Assembly (NCBI GenBank): GCA_938045435.1
Contig: CALIBA010000153.1
Location: 1-15,704, forward strand
Reading direction: 5' to 3'
Origin: an uncultured Selenomonas sp.
Lineage (GTDB): Bacteria; Bacillota; Negativicutes; Selenomonadales; Selenomonadaceae
DNA length: 15,704 bases
Below the pieces are notes generated by a model. The model was not told where the DNA came from, made no database searches, and saw nothing but the letters and a program-made list of their open reading frames with translations. Each line of letters starts with the position of its first letter. The stretch's first letter is position 1. Positions 9,101-15,421 of the stretch are shown here, one piece after another. Position numbers and translations under genes: made by a program.

Positions 9101-9288
9101 GTACCAGCCACCTTCACGCTTGCACCAATCAAGGTTTCGCCAGTGGCATCCACCACTGTACCCTTGATGCCTTGGTTCTGCTGAACGCTCATAGCGGCAT
9201 TGTTCATCTGAGCAGCGAGGATGGCAGAAGTAGGCATCCACATCAAACCTGCACCGAGCATGCCGAGAAACATGGTTTTCTTTCTCAT
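6112..9288 (-). CDS. SusC-family TonB-dependent outer-membrane transporter
   Basis: This 1058-residue outer-membrane barrel imports oligosaccharides with energy from the TonB-ExbBD system. Residues 1 to about 26 are a signal peptide. Residues about 40-107 are the carboxypeptidase-regulatory-like domain found at the front of SusC proteins ('GIKGTVVDATGETLIGASVK'). Next comes the TonB-box-like 'LNEVVVTALG' (114-123). The plug spans about 124-260, with 'PLYVVDGVPLDN' (191-202) and 'TVLKGPAASALYGSRASHGV' (232-251). The remainder is a beta barrel ending in aromatic 'VNVKF', the usual outer-membrane insertion signal. There is no N-terminal STN domain, so it is not part of an ECF-sigma/anti-sigma signalling chain, in keeping with control by the adjacent hybrid regulator. 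It starts 27 nt after the GH5 stop codon and is normal in length. Confidence 0.95.
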   Translation of the reverse strand: MRKKTMFLGMLGAGLMWMPTSAILAAQMNNAAMSVQQNQGIKGTVVDATGETLIGASVKVAGTTNGVVTDLDGNFTLNCNPGATLEVSYVGYKTMTVKAANGMKIKMQEDGKALNEVVVTALGIKRDRKALGYGLEEVKGEELSKAKETNVINSLSGKVAGLVVQNTAGGASGSTRVLLRGNTEMAGNNQPLYVVDGVPLDNTNFGSAGESGGYDLGDGISAINPDDIETMTVLKGPAASALYGSRASHGVILITTKKAEKDKISVEYNGSYTVDTQLAKWDDIQEIYGAGYNGELPTSSTSGTNASWGPKADDFMFKYFDGEERPFLMHPNNASDFFRTGFTTQNSAILSVNSGKTGMRFSVTDMRNKDILPNTNMSRDNFNLRVNTSAGPVDFDFTANYTREKVKNRPALGDSQSNVGKNLMTLAGTYDQAWLKHYEDADGNYSNWNGNDQYNKNPYWDLYKNSNTSDKDVFRFTGKAIWNIDNHLKLQGTISTDINSMNFEDFIAKTTPGTPAGKLTDQIFNNRTLNAEILALYNNSWGDFDVNATAGGNIFKVNNKTTTNVGLNQQMNGIQNIMNYQEQNTRESMYKKQISSLYASASLGYKHTYYLEGTLRGDRSSTLPTNNNTYVYPSVSGSLVFSEFIKNKKYINYGKIRASWAKVGSDTDPYQLALNYTTGKYSYSGYTIGMIANSTQPNKDLKPTMTDSYEVGLEMKFFNGRLGLDATYYNQNSKDQILSLASTTTSGYAYRLINAGEIQNQGIEIALNARALQIKDFACDLGANFSKNTNKVKSLTNGMDYFELAKAYWCGVSVGAKVGENYGAIRGHDFLYNDKGQMVVDAATGLPKVDQEIKTIGNSSWDWTGGFYSTFSYKNFRLSAAFDVKVGADIYSMSMRSAYQTGKAKGTLAGREEWYTSEEARKASGMDLGTWRKAGNCKGFVVEGVIDNGDGTYRKNDIAVNPEDYWKHVANGVQSAFVYDNSYVKCREITFGYTFPESILGKYVKGLTVSFVARNPFIVWKNIPNIDPDSSYNTSDLGLEYGSLPSRKSYGLNVNVKF

Positions 9289-9315
9289 AATAGATATTTT
9301 GTTTTTAGTTTAACA

Positions 9316-10530
9316 TTATTCTTTCCCAAAGATTCCTTCGAGAATCCAAGGAGCATTCACCTTCATACTCTTGAAACGGTCGAAGATGCCATACTTCTCA
9401 GAGCCGTTGCCGAAGTGGTTGTTGTCCCAAACGAAAGTAGAGAATCCTCGTTTGCGAGCCTCCGTAGTCAAGAACTTACAGTAGTAGGTCATGTTTTCAT
9501 GCACTTTCACTGAGTTTGACTTATAGTGGTCGGTTACTCCCCATTCTCCTATTACGACACCCAGTCCTTTGTTGCTCCAGGTATTCATCGCCTTATCGAA
9601 GAAATCCGTCATCGTCTTCTCGTTTTCAGCAGGTATCTTGCCAGCATCCTTGTAGGCATCACCCCAGTAATCGTAGGTGCAATCGCCGGCGTAGCTCCAT
9701 GGCTGATAGTAGTGGAATTCCACACTCATATAGCTGTTGCCATTGCCTTCGGCATCCTTCGGAATGATGAATCCTCCATTCTCGATGCCAAACCAAGGGT
9801 TGCAAACGTAAGTCTGTAAGATGAGGTGGCGCTTGGCATTGTTGCCGCCTGTGGCACGAACCATATCCACGAATATCTGATTGTAAGCATTCTGCACTTC
9901 GAGGTTCTCGGCAGTAGGCTTGCTCCAGTTGTCCCTGACGTGCACCTCATTGGTACAGGCGAAAGCCAAGCGGCTGTCATAATTGGCAAACTCAGAGGAG
10001 ATATTCATCCAGAGGAGCGCAAGCTTTTGGCAGTTTTCATCCTTATATTGATAGGTAGGACGACCTTCGAGCCATTTTTCATGATGCGCATTGATGATAA
10101 CCTTGAGGTCATTATCCAGACACCAACCCACTACCTCCTTGATACGAGCAATCCAAACCTTGTCGATGCTCATCGCCTGAGCATTGGTAATGTGGCACTG
10201 CCAACGGATTGGAATACGGATGGCATTGAAACCTGCCTTCTTCACGGCTTGTATCATTTTTTTGGTGACAACGGGATTGCCCCAAGCTGTCTCTGCATGG
10301 ATAGAACCATCAGGGTTGCCAATCTGCATCGACTCGCCATCCTGTCCAGGAGCTGAGCACTCGAATTCATTGCCGAGATTCCAACCTACTACATCCTTGT
10401 TCCATTGCTTGGCGGTAGGAATCGATTCGCTTGTATCAGGCGTATCCACCACCGAAGGACTAGCACCGCAAGAAAATGCAGTAAACATACTTACAAATAG
10501 CAAGCAGATTTTCAAAAGGTTCCTTTTCAT
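9316..10530 (-). CDS. GH5 family endo-beta-glycanase lipoprotein (probable endoglucanase)
   Basis: This 404-residue glycoside hydrolase family 5 enzyme is expected to cut internal beta-1,4 bonds of a glucan-type polysaccharide. A signal peptide ends at 'TAFSC', making Cys21 the likely lipidation site, though the lipobox is loose and no acidic surface-export motif follows directly. A short Ser/Thr/Asp linker reaches about residue 38, then the barrel starts with 'VVGWNLGN' (47-54), 'ETAWGNP' (80-86) and 'AGFNAIRIPIRW' (99-110). His149-His150 in 'NAHH' is the usual GH5 site. Acid/base is Glu194 in 'ACTNEVHV', nucleophile is Glu329 in 'VIGEWG', with conserved 'HYYQP' (273-277) and Trp368 in 'FVWDN'. 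The opening motifs resemble subfamily GH5_4 (endoglucanase, xyloglucanase, lichenase), but the usual Pro after the acid/base Glu is Val here, so I leave subfamily open. It is the first gene of the operon. Confidence 0.88.
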   Translation of the reverse strand: MKRNLLKICLLFVSMFTAFSCGASPSVVDTPDTSESIPTAKQWNKDVVGWNLGNEFECSAPGQDGESMQIGNPDGSIHAETAWGNPVVTKKMIQAVKKAGFNAIRIPIRWQCHITNAQAMSIDKVWIARIKEVVGWCLDNDLKVIINAHHEKWLEGRPTYQYKDENCQKLALLWMNISSEFANYDSRLAFACTNEVHVRDNWSKPTAENLEVQNAYNQIFVDMVRATGGNNAKRHLILQTYVCNPWFGIENGGFIIPKDAEGNGNSYMSVEFHYYQPWSYAGDCTYDYWGDAYKDAGKIPAENEKTMTDFFDKAMNTWSNKGLGVVIGEWGVTDHYKSNSVKVHENMTYYCKFLTTEARKRGFSTFVWDNNHFGNGSEKYGIFDRFKSMKVNAPWILEGIFGKE

Positions 10531-10599
10531 TATTAAGTTTATTGTTGTTGTTTATGTTTAATTGTTTATTCATTGCGAGTTATTGTTTGGGCTTGGCTG

Positions 10600-10607
10600 C
10601 AAAAGTA
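10600..10607 (-). promoter_or_regulatory. Probable -7 element of the PUL operon promoter
   Basis: On the minus strand TACTTTTG (10607-10600) matches the Bacteroidota -7 consensus TAnnTTTG and would give a leader of about 65 nt before the GH5 ATG at 10530. No good TTTG lies 19-21 nt upstream. A weak -33 box is expected if a regulator (the adjacent AraC-domain hybrid sensor) is needed for activation. I could not pick out its binding repeat in 10608-10640. Confidence 0.5.
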
Positions 10608-10640
10608 TAGAAAAGAGGAAAAAACTAGGTTAGAATGCAA

Positions 10641-10685
10641 ACAAAAAAGGTTTCAAATCTGACTTATCGCCAGGTCTGAAACCTT
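10641..10685 (-). terminator. Rho-independent terminator of the hybrid regulator gene
   Basis: On the minus strand AAGGTTTCA (685-677 of the 10,000 block) pairs perfectly with TGAAACCTT (655-647). The stem can be extended by GA/TT-A and CTG/CAG pairs around a 9-nt loop, with one mismatch. It is followed directly by TTTTTTGTTTG. It lies 75 nt past the regulator stop codon and upstream of the GH5 promoter, so it insulates the regulator transcript from the PUL operon. Confidence 0.8.
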
Positions 10686-10760
10686 ACATTTATATATAAC
10701 TAACTGAATATCAGATAGTAGTAATTTTACTTTCTTTACCAGCAATTTACACTGCTCATT

Positions 10761-13700
10761 TTATTCATACCTACTCGGTGACACCCCGAAATGCTTCTTG
10801 AAGGCTGTACTGAAGTACTTTACGTTTACAAATCCTGTCTTCACAGAGACATCCAAGACGCTATCGCCTTGCTTCAGATACTGGGCTGCCTGCTCCAAAC
10901 GGATGAGTCGTATGAAGTCTTGCGGTCCTTGCCCCGTCAGAGTCTTCAACTTGCCATAGAAGAGGGTGCGGCTCATCGCCATCTCCCGGCAAAGGCGGTC
11001 GATGGTGAAGTCGGTGTCGCTCAGGTTATCGAGGACGAGACGGGTTGCTTTCTCAACGAAAGCTTGGTCCATCGGATCCAATTCCGGTTCTTTTTCATCG
11101 GAAGATTTATTCTTTTCATCGGAAGCGGATGGCACGGAAGGTTCGCTTGGCAACAGGCTCTTTTGAGACGATTGCCCAGAGTCCTCTCCTCTGACGATGG
11201 CGAGACTTCGCTCCATATAGTATTGACTCAGACGACAACGGTTCTTCAACATGCTCGCTATCTTGCTGGCAAGAATGGCAGAGTCGAATGGCTTGGCAAT
11301 GTAATCGTCTGCTCCAAGGCCTAGGCCTTCTATCATGAAGTCGCGACCAGCCTTCGCCGTCAGGAGAATGACAGGCAGCCAACTGGTCTCCTTGTTTTCC
11401 TTGATGCGGCGGCAGAGTTCGTCGCCCTGCATACCCGGCATCATCACATCCGATACCACGATGTCGCACTCGCCATTCTCTGCCAGATAGTTCAAGGCTG
11501 CCTCACCACTCTCCACATCCACCACATGATATTGGTCAGCGAAAGCCATACGGATGTATTGATGGAGGTCTTCGTTGTCATCTACAAAAAGGAGCGTGTC
11601 CTTAAGGGATTCCTCTGATTTTATTTTTTCATCGGCAGACACGGAGGTATCTGAAGTTTCTGGCAGACTTGCTGTCTTGGAAGAAACGGGAACATCAACA
11701 TTTCCGTTATCAGGCAACACAACCAAAAAAGCAGTTCCCTTGCCTTCCTCGCTCTCGAACGTTAACTTTCCTCCCAGTTTCTGCACAAGCTGGCGAGTGA
11801 GCATCAAGCCCAAGCCACTGCCCATCTCCTGAGAGTTGACCGCATTGGAGGCACGGAAAAAACTCTGGAAGATATGCCTTGCCTCGGATTTCGGGATACC
11901 GATGCCGGTATCGCTTACCTGGATGCAGACCTGCTTGCCAACCTCATCGATCGAAGCAGAGACGGTGATGGTTCCACCCACCGGCGTATATTTTACGGCA
12001 TTGGAGAACAGATTCTCGAATATCAAATTCATCATAGAAAGATCGGTAGAGAAGGTATGCTGTCCACAGGTTGTCAACCGAAGACTGATATGTTTCTCCT
12101 GGGCAGACATCTGGAACTTATCCACCTGCTGACGCAAGAGGACAGACAGCTCCACATTCTGCAAGTGGACTTGTGTCTTCGCTACGGCTATTTTCTGGAA
12201 ATCAAGCAACTCGGTCACCATCCTCAGAAGCTTGTCGCCATTACGCAGTGCCATCTCCAAGAACTTTCGGCTCTTATCGCCCAGTGTAGTATCCTTCGCC
12301 AAGTCGGCAAGAGGTGCCAGCACAAGACTCAAAGGGGTACGGATGTTATGAGCGGTATTCACAAAGAAGTTGATCTTGTCATCGTAGTACTTGCGATGCA
12401 AACGCTCCCTGTAGTAATCCCAGCCGAAATAGACGATAGCACCAAAGATGCTGAGATAGACAATCCATGCCCACCAAGAGTTCCACCATGGTTGGGCGAT
12501 ATGAATGCGCAAGGTGGATTCTCCCAAAATGCGTCCGTTGCTCCTACCCATTGCCTTGACATGCAAGGTGTAACTGCCAGGAGGCAAGGTGGCGAAACGA
12601 GCCTGCTGGTAGGCAGAAGGCACACTCCACTGATGGTCATACCCCTCCAAATAATACTGGTATTGGATGTCGTGCTGATACTGGTAATTGATGCTCTCGA
12701 AATGCACGATGAGAGTATTCTCGCTGTGTGAAAAGCTCATCTTGCCAGTCTGCAACATCTTGAAGAGTTCTGCATTCCAATCTTCCAGTTGGGCAGCCTC
12801 ATCGAAAGTTTTTCCTTCCACCTCAACACCCGTGATATGGAGAGGAGCCTTGTAGTTCAATCCTCTGGCAAACTTGGACGCCAAGACCACAGCTCCTTCA
12901 CTGCTTCCGAATATCATTCGCCCGTCTTGGGTTCGGACCACAGCCATACGCTTGTACTCCCGCTCCAATCCCTTGAAGAAGTTGAGATTGGTCACCTTTC
13001 CATGATCGATGAAAGCCAGTCCCTTGTCGGTACTCATCCACACCTTGTCAATGGGAGACTTGACCAAGGCATAGACGGTGTTGGAAGGCAAAGACTGCGA
13101 GATAGTATAGTTCTTAACCTGGTGCTTCTTCCAATCGTAGAGGTACAAGCCTCCTCCATCGGTGGCTATCCAGATATGCCGTGCATCCTGAAAAGCCATC
13201 GCATTGACAAAGAAATTATAATCGACTGACGGAAGTTCCGACGGATAGAAGAATCGACTGACACGGAGGCTTCGCTTGTCGATACGATAACATCCATGGG
13301 TCGTTCCCACCGCAATAATCTTCTTGTCAGGAGACTCCACGATACTCTGAACTTCATTGATTGGCAAGTAGTTAACGGAGTTATCCACATTTCCATTCTT
13401 TTCTAATGATGATGGGATATGTACCAAGTCTCCATCCAAACAACCTATCCACAAGCCTCCTTCGCTATCCTTGAAAATGCTATACACATAGTCGGTCTTT
13501 AATTTGCCATTCGACACAGAGTAAGCCCGACTACTGCTTCCATCGGCATGAACCTGAAAGATGCCATCACCATAGGTTCCCACCAAGACCTTGCCATCGG
13601 CAGTCTGACAAAGGGTAAGCGCCACCTTATTATATAGGGAATGATGCCACAGATGGGTTTGCTCGTCATAGATGCTCACCCCCTTGTCGGTAGCATACCA

Positions 13701-14888
13701 TATCTTGCTATTGCGGCCCTGTGCATCCACGCTCTGCATGACATCGTTCACACCATTATTGATAAGCGACTGGCTGTTGAGATACTCATGGCGCACAAAC
13801 TCCAAGGTATGCTCCATTGGAATAGCCATATCCACACCTCCCGAATAGGAACCCATCCAAAGGTCGCCAAGATGGTCCTTGCAAAGGGCATAGACGCCAT
13901 TGCCATGCAATACATTCTCCGGTCTGCCATCCGTATTCAAAAGCAGATTCGTCTTACAGGTCTTCTTGTCGTAGGCATAGACACCTGCTCCATCCACCGC
14001 CATCAAGATGGTGGCTGCACCGTAGGGGATAATGGAACGGACAGGAATGAGCGGAATATCTGCTAAGGATGAGAATTGCACGAGAGAAGACAATGGCTTC
14101 CAGGTTCTGTCATCGAGTATGAGAATGCCACGATGGAAAGTTCCCAACCATATCTGATGAGCCTTCACGTCGTGATAAGACGAAAGCACAGAATACCCTC
14201 GCAAGAGTAATCGAGGCTGGGCTGCATTGGGTGAATAGGCAAAAACTCCCGAAGGAGAACCTATCAACAACTGTTTGCCGATGAATCGGATATGATTGAC
14301 ATACGTGTTCTTCAGAATGTATTTTCCTTTGTTTGGCGAACTAGGGGCTGTTTTGTCTCTGCTACCAGCAACAGATTGAGGAGCCATCCTATACACTCCC
14401 CTATCCAATGCCATCCAAAAGCATCCCTTGTCATCGACCAGTAAGTCATTGAGCACCACACTTCCTCCAAGCACATTCATCAGATTGACCTGGAGTTGGA
14501 ATGTGTCTTTCACCTTATTATATATATAGATCTTTCCTTTATTATCATAGGCATAGATATGCTGTTGGCTATCCTTAGCCAACTTGATGTTTCTGCCACT
14601 GGCATCACTAAACTGCATATCCGTAGCCAAGGTATAGTTCCGTACCTGTTGACCATTGTACCTGTCAACGCCTCGCTTGGTACTGATCCACATAGCACCA
14701 TCCTCAGCCTCAACTATCGAATACACACGGGCACTGGAGAGTCCATTGTCCGTATTGAGATTCGACAACATCAGCATATTGCGGGTCAAATGTTCCTGAG
14801 CATGGAGCTGCGAACACAGCACCATGCACAAGAGGCACAGGAAATCAACCTGTAATCTTAGGAAATATGATAAGCCTTTATTTTTCAT
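10761..14888 (-). CDS. Hybrid two-component system regulator (HTCS) of the PUL
   Basis: This 1375-residue protein joins sensor kinase and response regulator. A signal peptide (1-30, 'LHA' then 'QEH') is followed by a periplasmic two-bladed propeller of Reg_prop repeats (about 36-675, many 'GxLWxGxxxGG' units such as 'GDLWMGSYSGG'). A Y_Y_Y beta-sandwich (about 720-797) and one membrane helix (about 803-823) come next. In the cytoplasm lie HisKA with phospho-acceptor His847 ('TAHNIRTPL') and HATPase_c with Asn959/Asn963, 'DTGIGI' (993-998) and 'GSGLGL' (1023-1028). The receiver has Asp1103-Asp1104, phospho-acceptor Asp1147, Thr1177 and Lys1199. An AraC-type HTH occupies about 1275-1375. All key residues are present except that the usual acidic residue after the His is Asn848. 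The family senses an oligosaccharide and activates the neighbouring susCD operon. Its ATG follows the stop of an RmuC-like remnant without a gap ('TAAATG'), and no clear promoter is seen upstream. Confidence 0.95.
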   Translation of the reverse strand: MKNKGLSYFLRLQVDFLCLLCMVLCSQLHAQEHLTRNMLMLSNLNTDNGLSSARVYSIVEAEDGAMWISTKRGVDRYNGQQVRNYTLATDMQFSDASGRNIKLAKDSQQHIYAYDNKGKIYIYNKVKDTFQLQVNLMNVLGGSVVLNDLLVDDKGCFWMALDRGVYRMAPQSVAGSRDKTAPSSPNKGKYILKNTYVNHIRFIGKQLLIGSPSGVFAYSPNAAQPRLLLRGYSVLSSYHDVKAHQIWLGTFHRGILILDDRTWKPLSSLVQFSSLADIPLIPVRSIIPYGAATILMAVDGAGVYAYDKKTCKTNLLLNTDGRPENVLHGNGVYALCKDHLGDLWMGSYSGGVDMAIPMEHTLEFVRHEYLNSQSLINNGVNDVMQSVDAQGRNSKIWYATDKGVSIYDEQTHLWHHSLYNKVALTLCQTADGKVLVGTYGDGIFQVHADGSSSRAYSVSNGKLKTDYVYSIFKDSEGGLWIGCLDGDLVHIPSSLEKNGNVDNSVNYLPINEVQSIVESPDKKIIAVGTTHGCYRIDKRSLRVSRFFYPSELPSVDYNFFVNAMAFQDARHIWIATDGGGLYLYDWKKHQVKNYTISQSLPSNTVYALVKSPIDKVWMSTDKGLAFIDHGKVTNLNFFKGLEREYKRMAVVRTQDGRMIFGSSEGAVVLASKFARGLNYKAPLHITGVEVEGKTFDEAAQLEDWNAELFKMLQTGKMSFSHSENTLIVHFESINYQYQHDIQYQYYLEGYDHQWSVPSAYQQARFATLPPGSYTLHVKAMGRSNGRILGESTLRIHIAQPWWNSWWAWIVYLSIFGAIVYFGWDYYRERLHRKYYDDKINFFVNTAHNIRTPLSLVLAPLADLAKDTTLGDKSRKFLEMALRNGDKLLRMVTELLDFQKIAVAKTQVHLQNVELSVLLRQQVDKFQMSAQEKHISLRLTTCGQHTFSTDLSMMNLIFENLFSNAVKYTPVGGTITVSASIDEVGKQVCIQVSDTGIGIPKSEARHIFQSFFRASNAVNSQEMGSGLGLMLTRQLVQKLGGKLTFESEEGKGTAFLVVLPDNGNVDVPVSSKTASLPETSDTSVSADEKIKSEESLKDTLLFVDDNEDLHQYIRMAFADQYHVVDVESGEAALNYLAENGECDIVVSDVMMPGMQGDELCRRIKENKETSWLPVILLTAKAGRDFMIEGLGLGADDYIAKPFDSAILASKIASMLKNRCRLSQYYMERSLAIVRGEDSGQSSQKSLLPSEPSVPSASDEKNKSSDEKEPELDPMDQAFVEKATRLVLDNLSDTDFTIDRLCREMAMSRTLFYGKLKTLTGQGPQDFIRLIRLEQAAQYLKQGDSVLDVSVKTGFVNVKYFSTAFKKHFGVSPSRYE

Positions 14889-15026
14889 TTATCGGTCCAA
14901 TGTATTAATTTCTTCCAGTCCCTTGATTTGCTTCTTCGGCGTTATGCCGAGTCCCTTCAAGCTCTCCACCCTGCGCATCACGTTGCCGCTTCCATCGTAA
15001 AGCTGCTACCTTGCCTTATCGAAGGT
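14889..15026 (-). pseudogene. 3' tail of an RmuC-like gene, with an internal amber codon
   Basis: On the minus strand the frame reads 'TFDKAR', a TAG stop (15008-15006), then 'QLYDGSGNVMRRVESLKGLG' and 'ITPKKQI', ending at TAA (14891-14889). The pattern 'FDxAxxQLxxGxGNxxRxxExLKxLGxxxKK' is what I know from the extreme C-terminus of RmuC, a DNA-recombination-limiting protein. The TAG most simply derives from CAG (Gln) by one transition. Only about 45 residues of a protein normally several hundred residues long are present and there is no start, so it is decayed. The tail directly abuts the HTCS ATG. Assignment is from memory of the family motif and should be tested by search. Confidence 0.5.
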
Positions 15027-15137
15027 TCCGGAAAGGCGGGTTATCAGATCGCCGATACCCAGGAAGAAGCCGATGGTAAGCCCTATAACGATTCCTATTA
15101 CTTTTTTATATTGAAGTTGTCTTGACTTTTTATTTTG
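15006..15137 (-). other. Start-less open frame with one membrane segment
   Basis: In the same frame as the RmuC-like tail, 43 sense codons run from after a TAA to the TAG at 15006-15008. They include a strongly hydrophobic 'KKVIGIVIGLTIGFFLGIGD' preceded by a basic run ('NKKSRQLQYKK'). This looks like a real single-pass membrane segment, but there is no ATG, GTG or TTG in a sensible place. It does not resemble the part of RmuC that should precede the tail. It is probably a fragment of another small membrane protein, or the N-terminal anchor of RmuC joined to its tail by an internal deletion. Confidence 0.3.
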
Positions 15138-15165
15138 TTAAAATCGAGAGGATTTCTTATCTTTG
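15134..15165 (+). promoter_or_regulatory. Bacteroidota-type promoter in front of the transposase fragment
   Basis: TTTG (15134-15137), 20 nt, then TATCTTTG (15158-15165) matches the Bacteroidota consensus exactly. The start point would fall near 15169, about 27 nt before the ATG at 15196. It drives only the broken transposase frame in the + direction, away from the PUL. Confidence 0.65.
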
Positions 15166-15195
15166 TATTAGCAAACCAATCCTCAAATTCCTCTC

Positions 15196-15330
15196 ATGTA
15201 CAAAGTACTAGACAAAGATACAATAAAAATGAAATTCTACCTCATTTATCAGTTGCAAAACGTGGATATATTTGCCAAAGTAGACTGTCAGAGGTAATTC
15301 CATGCATTCTTTATAAGCTTAAGACCTAAA
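15196..15330 (+). pseudogene. 5' remnant of an IS5-type transposase, frameshifted and truncated
   Basis: The ATG at 15196 opens 'MYKVLDKDTIKM', then the frame changes. Zero frame ends at 15297 after 33 codons, while the alternative frame from about 15230 reads 'EILPHLSVAKRGYICQSRLS' and 'EVIPCILYKLKT' before a stop at 15328. The two pieces joined give the N-terminus I recognise from Prevotella IS5-group transposases (usually followed by 'GCQW'). One base is therefore missing near 15228-15231, and everything after residue about 45 has been lost. Together with the C-terminal fragment at 527-718 it suggests two copies of the same kind of element bordering the locus. Confidence 0.65.
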
Positions 15331-15421
15331 GTTTCCCACCCCTTAAAACCCTGGCTTTTCTCATTCACCTTTGCCTGTGGTCCCCCATATCCATTGAGTT
15401 TTAACACATGACTAATAGAAG
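15331..15421. other. Short non-coding stretch
   Basis: I see no gene. It begins with GTTTCCCACCCC (15331-15342), close to the reverse complement of the G-rich tract at 516-526. The remainder has no hairpin or consensus promoter that I can support. With 14889-15330 it makes up the gene-free zone between the regulator and the right-edge reading frame. Confidence 0.4.

Noticed and set aside
11874..12731. + strand open frame of 285 codons
   Set aside because: It is antisense to the kinase domain of the hybrid regulator, so it is a shadow frame.
14928..15125. + strand open frame of 65 codons upstream of the regulator
   Set aside because: The opposite strand carries the RmuC-like tail and membrane segment in a consistent frame, which explains this region better.
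15213..15220. Minus-strand TATCTTTG, possible -7 box for the regulator
   Set aside because: There is no TTTG 19-21 nt upstream, and it lies inside the transposase coding remnant more than 300 nt from the regulator start.
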